In this document: one piece after another, positions 1-6,042 of the stretch
Numbering within the stretch: the stretch's first letter is position 1
Layout of the letters: each line of letters starts with the position of its first letter
From: Bacteroidales bacterium
Lineage (GTDB): Bacteria > Bacteroidota > Bacteroidia > Bacteroidales > WRGA01
Reading direction: 5' to 3'
NCBI GenBank assembly: GCA_031279795.1
Contig: JAITHZ010000383.1
Coordinates: 1 to 6,521 of the forward strand
DNA length: 6,521 bases
Made by a program: the position numbers and the translations under genes
Notes under the pieces: generated by a model
The model's input: the letters and a program-made list of their open reading frames with translations, nothing else
Databases searched by the model: none
Told to the model about the DNA's origin: nothing

Positions 1-2063
1 CCAATACTTTCCAAACGTTGACAGTATCCGACCAGTCGTTGATAAACGTGGCGCTACGTTCTACGCCAGATGTACCTGTTCGCAATGCAGATGGTTCATT
101 TTCAGCGGCTGACGAACAATTTATGCCTACAAATCCTATTGCGATGGCTTTATTACGGGACAACAAAAGGGAGTTGTTCGGATTACGGGGAAATGCTTAT
201 GCCGAATTTTCAGCCAAAGGCATACTGGATGGGTTGAAATATCGCTTTGAATTTGCTTTTGATTATAATTTGGCTCAACAGAATCAGTTTTTGCCTACTT
301 ATTATTTGTCGCAAACACAATTCAATGACGTAAATCAGGCCGATAAATCGAAACAGTTCAACAAATACTGGACCTATCGCAATATCATAACTTACGATAA
401 GACCTTTGCAGATATTCATAAACTTACGGCGATGATAGGACAGGAATACCAGCAATCAAGTTGGGATTTTCTTTCAGGTTCACGCACCGGATTTCAGACT
501 AATACAGCGACCGATTTGGATCGCGGGGACGGATCTACGGCAGGAAATCGTGGTTATTCAGGGAAGAATGCCATTCTTTCGCAATTCGGACGACTTTTTT
601 ATTCTTTGCAGGATATGTATATGATTACCGCAACCCTGCGCCACGATGGAACTTCAAAGTTTGCTCCTAAAAACCGTTGGGGATGGTTTCCTTCGGCTGC
701 TGCTGCCTTGAGAATTTCCGAATACGACTTTCTGAAAGACAGTAATGCCATCACTAATTTGAAATTGCGCCTGGGATGGGGGCTGGTAGGCAATCAGTCT
801 ATTCCCGACGAGACGGCGTGGTATGCAGTGTATAATACCGTAACAACAACTTATGGAACTGGGCTTTATCCAGGAAATACGCCCAATCCGAATTTGAAAT
901 GGGAAACAACTGCATCTACCAATATCGGTATAGATATGTCATTTTTACGCAACAGGATAGAGGTGATTTTCGACTGGTACAATCGAAAAACAGACAATCT
1001 GCTCATGCAGGCTTCTTTGCCGAACTTTGTAGGAACATCGGACATTAATACTCCAGGAGCAAGCAGTACTCCTTGGGTAAATCTCGGTTCATTGCAGAAC
1101 AGAGGCTTCGAATTAACTGTAAATACGCAAAACATATCCACACGAGATTTCAAATGGAGCAGTAACATTATTTTTTCGAGTAACAGAAACGAAGTCTTGA
1201 AACTCAATTCGGAAACAGGCGTGTTTTATGGCTCAACATCCGATAATATCTACGGAGGCGGTTCTACTACGACTACCCGTACCGTAGTTGGCGAACCTAT
1301 TGGTCAAATTTTTGGTTATCAGGTGATGGGACGTTTTGAAGATGCAACGGATTTCTATTACGTTGACGATAGCGGCAATATAGTTCGCACACCGGTATCT
1401 GAGTCACAGGGCGCATTGTTGCCGATTAGTGAAGGAGGCATTTGGATTGGCGACTATATTTACAAAGATAACAATAAAGATGGAAGAATTAACGGAGAAG
1501 ATCGCGTGGTTATTGGAAATCCTGAACCAAAATTTACTTATGGATTTGGAAATACATTTACATACAAAAATCTGGATCTAACGTTTTTCTTTAACGGGAC
1601 TTATGGAAATGACGTGGTGAATTATGCTCGCAGATATTTGAGTAATCCGTATCGTAACATATCAAATTTGTATACCGAAGCGCTCAATTATGCACAGCTC
1701 GAACCGATTTATCCCGATGGTCCAACGGATTATCGCAATGTGAAAATCGTAGGAGGCGACCCGCACGCATCGCGTATGTCGCTTTCCACTGCTACCTCCG
1801 ACCATAATAACCTGTTTTCTGACCGTTTTGTAGAAGATGGTTCGTTCCTTCGTCTGCAAAATGTTTCGATTGGATATACTCTTCCGAAGCAGTGGTTGAA
1901 AAGTGCAGGTATTTCTCAGTTGAAACTTTATGCCAATCTGCAAAATGTTTATACATGGACAAAATACAGCGGTTACGACCCCGAAATAGGGATTGGCGGC
2001 ATTGACAACGCACGTTATCCGTCACCCCGTATTTACACTGTTGGTTTAAATTTAACGTTTTAA
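1..2063 (+). CDS. SusC-like TonB-dependent outer-membrane transporter (5' partial)
   Basis: This is the C-terminal part of a SusC/RagA-family TonB-dependent transporter, which imports oligosaccharides across the outer membrane with its SusD partner using TonB energy. The reading frame is open from the window edge, with the first full codon at base 3. A TTG at 18 is internal, not a start. About 686 residues are seen. SusC proteins are usually about 1000 residues, so the signal peptide, the carboxypeptidase-like N-terminal domain and most of the plug lie upstream. Seen family signatures are the barrel segment RHDGTSKFAPKNRWGWFPS (639-695), NPNLKWE (885-905) and a DNNKDGRINGED loop (1467-1502) shaped like an EF-hand or dockerin calcium loop. 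The protein ends in YTVGLNLTF, a typical last barrel strand with terminal Phe. The susD-like gene follows after 26 bp. The neighbouring GH10 xylanase suggests xylo-oligosaccharides as cargo; that is inference. Confidence 0.95.
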   Translation, partial: NTFQTLTVSDQSLINVALRSTPDVPVRNADGSFSAADEQFMPTNPIAMALLRDNKRELFGLRGNAYAEFSAKGILDGLKYRFEFAFDYNLAQQNQFLPTYYLSQTQFNDVNQADKSKQFNKYWTYRNIITYDKTFADIHKLTAMIGQEYQQSSWDFLSGSRTGFQTNTATDLDRGDGSTAGNRGYSGKNAILSQFGRLFYSLQDMYMITATLRHDGTSKFAPKNRWGWFPSAAAALRISEYDFLKDSNAITNLKLRLGWGLVGNQSIPDETAWYAVYNTVTTTYGTGLYPGNTPNPNLKWETTASTNIGIDMSFLRNRIEVIFDWYNRKTDNLLMQASLPNFVGTSDINTPGASSTPWVNLGSLQNRGFELTVNTQNISTRDFKWSSNIIFSSNRNEVLKLNSETGVFYGSTSDNIYGGGSTTTTRTVVGEPIGQIFGYQVMGRFEDATDFYYVDDSGNIVRTPVSESQGALLPISEGGIWIGDYIYKDNNKDGRINGEDRVVIGNPEPKFTYGFGNTFTYKNLDLTFFFNGTYGNDVVNYARRYLSNPYRNISNLYTEALNYAQLEPIYPDGPTDYRNVKIVGGDPHASRMSLSTATSDHNNLFSDRFVEDGSFLRLQNVSIGYTLPKQWLKSAGISQLKLYANLQNVYTWTKYSGYDPEIGIGGIDNARYPSPRIYTVGLNLTF
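1467..1505 (+). other. EF-hand-like calcium-loop motif within the SusC-like protein
   Basis: The codons spell D-N-N-K-D-G-R-I-N-G-E-D-R. This fits the 12-position calcium loop pattern D-x-N-x-D-G-x-I-x-x-x-D, with acidic or amide ligands at positions 1, 3, 5 and 12, Gly at 6 and Ile at 8. It precedes VVIGNPEPKFTYGFGNTF, a segment conserved in SusC C-terminal barrels. Similar loops occur in many SusC proteins. Calcium binding is inferred from the pattern only. Confidence 0.6.
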
Positions 2064-2089
2064 TAAAATAATAAATTCGATAATATAAT

Positions 2090-3763
2090 ATGAAAACAAA
2101 ATATATTATAATCAGCATTATAGCAGCATTTATGCTGGCTTCTACTTCGTGTTCGCTTGATTTTGAACCACAAAATGTAATTAAAGGCGATGCCGTTTCA
2201 GAAGATAATTTTGATGCAATGTTAGCGCCAATGTATAATCTGTACTGGTTTAACTTCAACGACAAGTTTTATTTCGGACTTGGCGATGGAATGGCCTTCA
2301 ATCTTTTGGCTCCAGGTTCAGGTTATATAAAACCATTTTGTGACTTATCAGTGACTGCGACTTCGGAAGGTTTGCAGGAAGCATGGAATTCATTTTATAT
2401 CACCATCCAGCAATCCAACAAGATTCTGATTGATATAAAGAACTCTGCGGTTATTGAAGAAGAAAAAAGGCCGTTTTTAGCCGAAATACGTTTTATGCGC
2501 GGGTTGGCTTATTGGCATCTGGTCTCGCTTTGGGGCAATGTGATTATTTCCGAAGATCCAAGCGGACTCATTGACAATCCTCTCGTCAATGTAAATTCGC
2601 AAAAAGATGCGTACGAATTTGCCATACGTGATATGGAATATGCGGCAAAATATCTGCCTGAAACATCGAAATCCACAGGACGCATAAACCGGTATAGCGC
2701 ATTTGGCATGCTCTCGCGCTTTTATTTGGCATATTCAGGCTTTGTAGCTTCTGATTATGGCGTAAATCCTAATTGCGGCACACGTGACATTACTTATTTG
2801 GAACTTGCCAAAAAGTCAGCTGAAAAAGTTATAAACAATCCAAGTTTTCAATTGATGGAAAATTATCCCGATTTGTTTAAGATTGAAAACAACAACAATT
2901 CCGAATCATTGTTTGCATTTCAATGGGTACCGGGTTCTTCGGCACAGGTAGGCTGGGGCGTTACCAATTCTCAACAGCGATTTTTGGCATGCAGTTCCGA
3001 AATAACAGGCGGTGATGCGTGGGGTGATTATACTTTCTGTCCGTACAACATGATAAGCGAATACGAACCGGAAGATACCATTCGCCGGAAAGCCACCTGG
3101 ATGGGATATGGCGACTACTATCCGGAAATCAGCAAAGCAAATGGAGGATATACTTACATGGCACACGCTTCAGGCGATGCATCAACCCAACTGAACGTGA
3201 AAAAGGGTGTAACCGGCTCAAACAGAGATAACCCTGCAATTGGAACAAACAATTCGGGTTTGGATAATTACATGCTGCGTTTAGCAGAAGTGTATCTCAA
3301 TTATGCAGAGGCGATTCTCGGTAATAATGCCAGTACTTCTGACGCTGCCGCTCTGACATATTTTAATGCTGTGCGCACACGTTCCATCCGTCCAGCATCA
3401 TTGTCTGCCAAAACAAGCATCGCATGGGAAGATCTGCGATACGAACGCCGCATCGAATTTTGTCTGGAAGGACGTTACTGGTACGACCTCGTAGCGCGTG
3501 CATATTACAAACAGCAGGAAATGATTAATTATATCAATGGGCAGGACAGAGGCACTGTTCCGTCAATTTTGTTTACTGCTCCCAACAGCCTTCGAATAAA
3601 CCCTGACAACGACCCACAGATTCGGGAAGTTGGTACAGCAGTATCAGGCACCTTCCGTCTCCCATATCCCGAAGGCGATGCAATTAAAAATCCTAAATTG
3701 AATGAACCGCCAGTACCTTATACATTTACGGAAGAGCGTATTACTGATTTGTTTAATGACTAA
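2090..3763 (+). CDS. SusD/RagB-family surface glycan-binding lipoprotein
   Basis: This complete 557-residue protein is the SusD partner of the upstream transporter. It forms the lid over the SusC barrel on the cell surface and binds glycan chains. Residues 1-20 form a lipoprotein signal peptide (Lys near the start, hydrophobic core, then STS-C21). Cys21 is the predicted lipidated residue, followed by SLDFEP, an acidic stretch suited to surface export. The N-terminal helical region holds the family segment around AEIRFMRGLAYWHLVSLWG (131-149). The C-terminal half holds YMLRLAEVYLNYAEAI, YFNAVRTRS and DLRYERRIEFCLEGRYWYDL, which are typical of SusD TPR-like helices. The length is usual for the family. 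The ATG at 2090 directly begins a good signal peptide. The stop is 12 bp before the next gene, implying co-transcription. Xylan-type ligands are inferred from the nearby GH10. Confidence 0.95.
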   Translation: MKTKYIIISIIAAFMLASTSCSLDFEPQNVIKGDAVSEDNFDAMLAPMYNLYWFNFNDKFYFGLGDGMAFNLLAPGSGYIKPFCDLSVTATSEGLQEAWNSFYITIQQSNKILIDIKNSAVIEEEKRPFLAEIRFMRGLAYWHLVSLWGNVIISEDPSGLIDNPLVNVNSQKDAYEFAIRDMEYAAKYLPETSKSTGRINRYSAFGMLSRFYLAYSGFVASDYGVNPNCGTRDITYLELAKKSAEKVINNPSFQLMENYPDLFKIENNNNSESLFAFQWVPGSSAQVGWGVTNSQQRFLACSSEITGGDAWGDYTFCPYNMISEYEPEDTIRRKATWMGYGDYYPEISKANGGYTYMAHASGDASTQLNVKKGVTGSNRDNPAIGTNNSGLDNYMLRLAEVYLNYAEAILGNNASTSDAAALTYFNAVRTRSIRPASLSAKTSIAWEDLRYERRIEFCLEGRYWYDLVARAYYKQQEMINYINGQDRGTVPSILFTAPNSLRINPDNDPQIREVGTAVSGTFRLPYPEGDAIKNPKLNEPPVPYTFTEERITDLFND

Positions 3764-3775
3764 AACCTTGAAAAA

Positions 3776-5134
3776 ATGAAATATTTTGATTTAAAATACC
3801 TGTCTCTTTTTGTCGCATTGTTCTCTTTTCTATTCTATTCCTGCGATAAAGATGACGAACAAAATGCACCAGAGATTCATAAAGTGTTTTTGGAAGATGC
3901 AAATTCCAACGTTCCTGACCGCACGGTAACATTCGCCCGTCTCGGTCAAACAATACGCCTCGAAGGGAAAAATTTTCTTGGCATAACCCGCGTGATTATC
4001 AACGGCTACAATTCGTATTTCAATCCGGTTTTTGTGAGCAGTACATCCATGATTGTGCAAATAAATCGCGACACACCGACAGTTGATGCTGCTGAAAATG
4101 TGAAAAATACTATTCGCCTGGAAAAAGGAGCGCAGCATTGCATCTACGAATTTGAAATCCGCGCTTCCTCTCCGTCGATTACCAACATTTCGCATACAAT
4201 GCCGTTACCTGGTGAATGGATCACCGCTGAAGGAGCTGGACTGGTTGAGGTCTCCAAGGTAGTTTTCCCTGGCAATATTGAGATAACAACCGATATTGAA
4301 TCAGATGAAGACGGCAAATTTTTCAGGGTAAAAATGCCTGCAGGCGTATCGGAAAACGGCGGAAGCCTGTTTGTCGAATGTGCCAACGGTGGAGCTTATT
4401 CGCCGGCTTATTTTAACAGTAAAAGTGGGCTGATTCTTGACTTTGACGGACACGGCGCACATGCAGCATGGACAGCCAACGCTATATATCCAGAAGATTT
4501 GCTATCCGATGTAATTGGCGAAGGAAACGTTTCGCAGGGAAAATATTGTCCGATGATTCCCGACAATCTTGCCCCGATTTCCGCAGGCGCTCCGCGTGCT
4601 ACCGAAGTCTGGACAACAGGAACCGAAGATTGGCGCGCACAGTTTGTGCCGACCCTTATCAGTGCTGATGCTTTATTGGATGACGTTGCTTTGCAGTTTG
4701 ATATTTATGTACCAGAAGATTGGAACACTACAGGATTTTTGGGAATTAATCTTGCCAATAATTTCAGTACAGGCAACCAATGGACAGGGCAATTTTACAA
4801 TTACATTCCATGGCTTAATGGTTCAACAAAAACGCCATTTAAAACATTGGGATGGACAACGGTTACTATTCCGTTGAGTAAATTTTATGCTTTTTCGAAT
4901 GGAAAATCTACATTTAATGATATTTTGGCTTTCAGAGAAGGTCAATCGAATAAAAACTTTGGCATATTTTTTAACAATAACGATTTTACGTTGAAAAATA
5001 TAACAGGTAATGATGCCGACGAAAGTATAGAATTTACCTCATCAAATACTTCTGTAAAAGTGTATGTGGATAATTTCAGGATTGTATCACTTAATACGCC
5101 AACTTACAGCGATTTCCCCGACGAAGAAGAATAA
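3776..5134 (+). CDS. Surface glycan-binding lipoprotein (SGBP, IPT/TIG type)
   Basis: This complete 452-residue protein is a non-enzymatic cell-surface glycan-binding protein of the kind encoded right after susC/susD in Bacteroidota PULs (the SGBP-B or XusE position). Residues 1-22 are a signal peptide. Cys23 is the lipidated residue, followed by DKDDE, a strong acidic surface-export signal. Residues about 32-130 look like a first IPT/TIG Ig-like domain (RLGQTIRLEGKNFLGITRVIING). Residues about 133-215 look like a second (PSITNISHTMPLPGEWITAEGAGL). Residues about 218-440 form a beta-rich C-terminal domain starting LILDFDG and ending VKVYVDNFRIV. It contains many Trp and Tyr residues (W346, W360, Y341, Y343) that could stack on sugars. 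The tail is acidic (DFPDEEE). Fold assignments are from pattern recognition. Xylan binding is inferred from the neighbouring GH10. The gene starts 12 bp after susD with an A-rich leader. Confidence 0.9.
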   Translation: MKYFDLKYLSLFVALFSFLFYSCDKDDEQNAPEIHKVFLEDANSNVPDRTVTFARLGQTIRLEGKNFLGITRVIINGYNSYFNPVFVSSTSMIVQINRDTPTVDAAENVKNTIRLEKGAQHCIYEFEIRASSPSITNISHTMPLPGEWITAEGAGLVEVSKVVFPGNIEITTDIESDEDGKFFRVKMPAGVSENGGSLFVECANGGAYSPAYFNSKSGLILDFDGHGAHAAWTANAIYPEDLLSDVIGEGNVSQGKYCPMIPDNLAPISAGAPRATEVWTTGTEDWRAQFVPTLISADALLDDVALQFDIYVPEDWNTTGFLGINLANNFSTGNQWTGQFYNYIPWLNGSTKTPFKTLGWTTVTIPLSKFYAFSNGKSTFNDILAFREGQSNKNFGIFFNNNDFTLKNITGNDADESIEFTSSNTSVKVYVDNFRIVSLNTPTYSDFPDEEE

Positions 5135-5137
5135 ACC

Positions 5138-5165
5138 GTAGAGACGGTGCACGCACCGTCTCTAC
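5138..5165. repeat. Perfect 13-bp inverted repeat (REP-like hairpin)
   Basis: The arm GTAGAGACGGTGC (5138-5150) and its exact reverse complement (5153-5165) are separated by AC. With a realistic 4-nt loop this gives a 12-bp, GC-rich hairpin. It starts 3 bp after the SGBP stop codon. There is no T-run on either side, so a classical intrinsic terminator is unlikely, though it could stabilise or attenuate the SGBP mRNA end. Palindromes with GTAGAGAC...GTCTCTAC ends are, from memory, dispersed repeats in several bacterial genomes. Membership of such a family is inference. Confidence 0.8.
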
Positions 5166-5190
5166 AAAACACAGCGTTCTTTGAAATATT

Positions 5191-5202
5191 GATTTACACG
5201 TT
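5191..5202 (+). repeat. Direct repeat copy 1 flanking the toxin-antitoxin module
   Basis: GATTTACACGTT occurs here and again at 5966-5977, where it is the 3' arm of the hairpin terminator after the toxin gene. Both copies continue into a similar T-rich tail (TTTGTTTT here, TTTTTGATTTT there). This copy has no matching left arm, so it looks like half a terminator. The two copies bracket the promoter and both genes of the module. Confidence 0.6.
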
Positions 5203-5251
5203 TTTGTTTTCGGAAATTAGTTCTATAAATTTCACCGAATCTCTTTATTCG

Positions 5252-5284
5252 TTTGTATTATTTGAGGATTTAATGCTATCTTTG
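5252..5284 (+). promoter_or_regulatory. Bacteroidota-type promoter for the toxin-antitoxin operon
   Basis: A -33 element TTTG (5252-5255) and a -7 element TATCTTTG (5277-5284, matching TAnnTTTG) are separated by 21 bp, close to the usual 19-21 bp. Transcription would start around 5288-5292, about 20-25 nt before the antitoxin ATG. The match is full in both boxes, and it is the clearest promoter in the window. Confidence 0.75.
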
Positions 5285-5290
5285 CAGAAA

Positions 5291-5300
5291 TAATTAATTA
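5291..5300. promoter_or_regulatory. AT-rich palindrome, possible operator
   Basis: TAATTAATTA is a perfect 10-bp palindrome at or just after the predicted transcription start and 12 bp before the antitoxin ATG. Toxin-antitoxin complexes commonly repress their own promoter through such sites. The sequence is low complexity, so chance occurrence is a real alternative. Confidence 0.25.
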
Positions 5301-5312
5301 AATGAGATAACG

Positions 5313-5519
5313 ATGATACGAACAGTTTTTATCCCCGAAGCAGAAGAATTTGTTTTTTCCATACCAAAGGAATATGTCGGAAAAAAAGTAGAGGTAATTG
5401 CTTTTGTAGTAGATGAAACAAATCAGAACCTACATGCAAAAGAAGTAACGTTTACCGATTTTGGTTTGAACTTGCCGAAAGATTGGAAATTCGACAGAGA
5501 AGAAGCCAATGCGAGATAG
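5313..5519 (+). CDS. Probable antitoxin of a VapBC-like module
   Basis: This is a small 68-residue protein encoded directly before, and overlapping by 11 bp, a PIN-domain toxin. Its size and position are those of a VapB-type antitoxin, which would bind and block the toxin and help repress the operon. The N-terminal half (residues 1-34) is predicted beta-rich and resembles a small AbrB-like or Bacteroidota antitoxin fold (VFIPEAEEFVFSIPKEYVGKKVEVIAF). After a polar linker, the C-terminus DWKFDREEANAR is basic, acidic and aromatic, as expected for a tail that enters the PIN active site. An in-frame TAA at 5295-5297 and no other in-frame ATG fix the start at 5313. The gene is AT-rich compared with the flanking PUL genes. 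I do not recognise a specific named family, and DNA binding is not shown by the sequence. Confidence 0.75.
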   Translation: MIRTVFIPEAEEFVFSIPKEYVGKKVEVIAFVVDETNQNLHAKEVTFTDFGLNLPKDWKFDREEANAR

Positions 5520-5919
5520 GGTATTTTTTGACACTAATATTTTGATATATGCCTATTTTCGAACCAATGATGAAAAACAGGAAATATCTCAACAACTGCT
5601 CCATGAAAATTTTGCTGTAATTAGCACACAAGTGTTGCAGGAATTATGCAATGCAATGCACAAGAAGGCAAAAGTAGATTACAGTATAATAAAATTGATA
5701 GTGGAAGAATGTATTAAAAATTGTTCAAAACTATTTATCAATGAGAGTAATACAGTATTTAAAGCCTGCGACATTGCAGCACAATACGGTTTCTCATTCT
5801 ACGACAGTATGATCATTGCCGCAGCACTCGAATGTGAATGTACTATCCTTTACTCCGAAGACCTGCAACATAAACAACTAATTGATAGAAAATTGACAAT
5901 ACTCAATCTGTTTCTGTAA
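5509..5919 (+). CDS. PIN-domain toxin, VapC-like ribonuclease
   Basis: This complete 136-residue protein is a single PIN domain of usual VapC length. PIN toxins are Mg-dependent endoribonucleases that cut RNA, often tRNA or rRNA, and stop translation when the antitoxin is lost. The acidic active-site residues are in place: Asp8 in VFFDTNILIYA, Glu45 in STQVLQEL, Asp99 in FSFYDSMIIAAAL and the Glu117-Asp118 pair in LYSEDLQH. The active site therefore looks intact, with no frameshift. The start codon lies inside the antitoxin gene (11-bp overlap), implying translational coupling. GC is about 34% by hand count over 5521-5880, against about 49% over 6061-6420 in the downstream xylanase, which fits a separately acquired cassette. 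The RNA target cannot be deduced. Confidence 0.92.
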   Translation: MRDRVFFDTNILIYAYFRTNDEKQEISQQLLHENFAVISTQVLQELCNAMHKKAKVDYSIIKLIVEECIKNCSKLFINESNTVFKACDIAAQYGFSFYDSMIIAAALECECTILYSEDLQHKQLIDRKLTILNLFL

Positions 5920-5939
5920 TTAGAATAAAATTTGTTAAC

Positions 5940-5990
5940 AACAACGTGTAAATCAATAAACAAAAGATTTACACGTTGTTTTTGATTTTA
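5940..5990 (+). terminator. Hairpin terminator after the toxin gene
   Basis: The arm at 5940-5954 (A followed by ACAACGTGTAAATC) pairs perfectly with 5966-5980, giving a 15-bp stem with an 11-nt A-rich loop. TTTGATTTT follows. It begins 20 bp after the toxin stop codon. The stem is AT-rich but long, so it should end or reduce transcription before the xylanase gene. Confidence 0.75.
5966..5977 (+). repeat. Direct repeat copy 2, inside the terminator
   Basis: GATTTACACGTT here is identical to 5191-5202. In this copy it forms the 3' arm of the terminator hairpin. The spacing between copies is 775 bp, spanning the whole toxin-antitoxin module. Confidence 0.6.
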
Positions 5991-5994
5991 AAAC

Positions 5995-6030
5995 AAAAGA
6001 ATAAATATGAATAAAAAGAATAAATATGAA
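5995..6030 (+). repeat. 17-bp direct repeat over the xylanase start region
   Basis: AAAAGAATAAATATGAA occurs at 5995-6011 and again, without mismatch, at 6014-6030, a period of 19 bp. Each copy contains an A-rich leader and an ATG. The second ATG (6026) is the xylanase start. The first (6007) lies in another frame. Confidence 0.9.
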
Positions 6031-6042
6031 ACTAAAACTTGA
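6007..6042 (+). CDS. Possible 11-codon leader ORF before the xylanase
   Basis: ATG at 6007 begins the frame MNKKNKYETKT and stops with TGA at 6040-6042, after the xylanase ATG at 6026. It is out of frame with the xylanase and overlaps its first 17 bases. It exists because the leader-plus-ATG segment is duplicated. If translated it could compete with, or couple to, the xylanase start. It may equally be untranslated; nothing but the ATG and its A-rich context supports it. Confidence 0.25.
   Translation: MNKKNKYETKT

Larger units (their letters stand above)
5135..5312. other. Intergenic region between SGBP and antitoxin genes
   Basis: These 178 bp carry no coding frame that I can support. They hold a perfect palindrome directly after the SGBP stop (5138-5165), one copy of a 12-bp direct repeat (5191-5202), a Bacteroidota-type promoter (5252-5284) and a short AT-rich palindrome next to the antitoxin start. 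The rest is AT-rich with no recognisable RNA. Confidence 0.8.

Noticed and set aside
18..20. TTG at 18 as the start of the SusC-like gene
   Set aside because: The frame is open to the window edge, and the sequence at this point is already SusC barrel rather than a signal peptide, so the gene begins upstream.
1792..2265. Minus-strand open frame of 157 codons across the susC/susD junction
   Set aside because: It lies opposite two clear family genes, has no recognisable domain and crosses their intergenic gap. It is a shadow of the coding strand.
3830..4195. Minus-strand open frame of 121 codons inside the SGBP gene
   Set aside because: It is fully antisense to a well-supported lipoprotein gene, with no protein-like motif.
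4468..4877. Two + strand open frames (4468-4668 and 4569-4877) overlapping the SGBP gene
   Set aside because: They lie in alternative frames of a complete SGBP coding sequence and give basic, low-information peptides.
5138..5165. The palindrome as a classical intrinsic terminator for the susCD-SGBP operon
   Set aside because: No T-tract follows on either strand, so it is listed as a repeat instead.
5213..5233. Small inverted repeat GAAATT / AATTTC
   Set aside because: It has only a 6-bp AT-rich stem with a 9-nt loop, no T-run, and is not placed at a gene end or promoter box. Chance is likely.
5940..6030. A short CRISPR-like array from the repeated motifs here
   Set aside because: The repeats are one hairpin and one two-copy tandem duplication. 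There are no regular spacers or cas genes.
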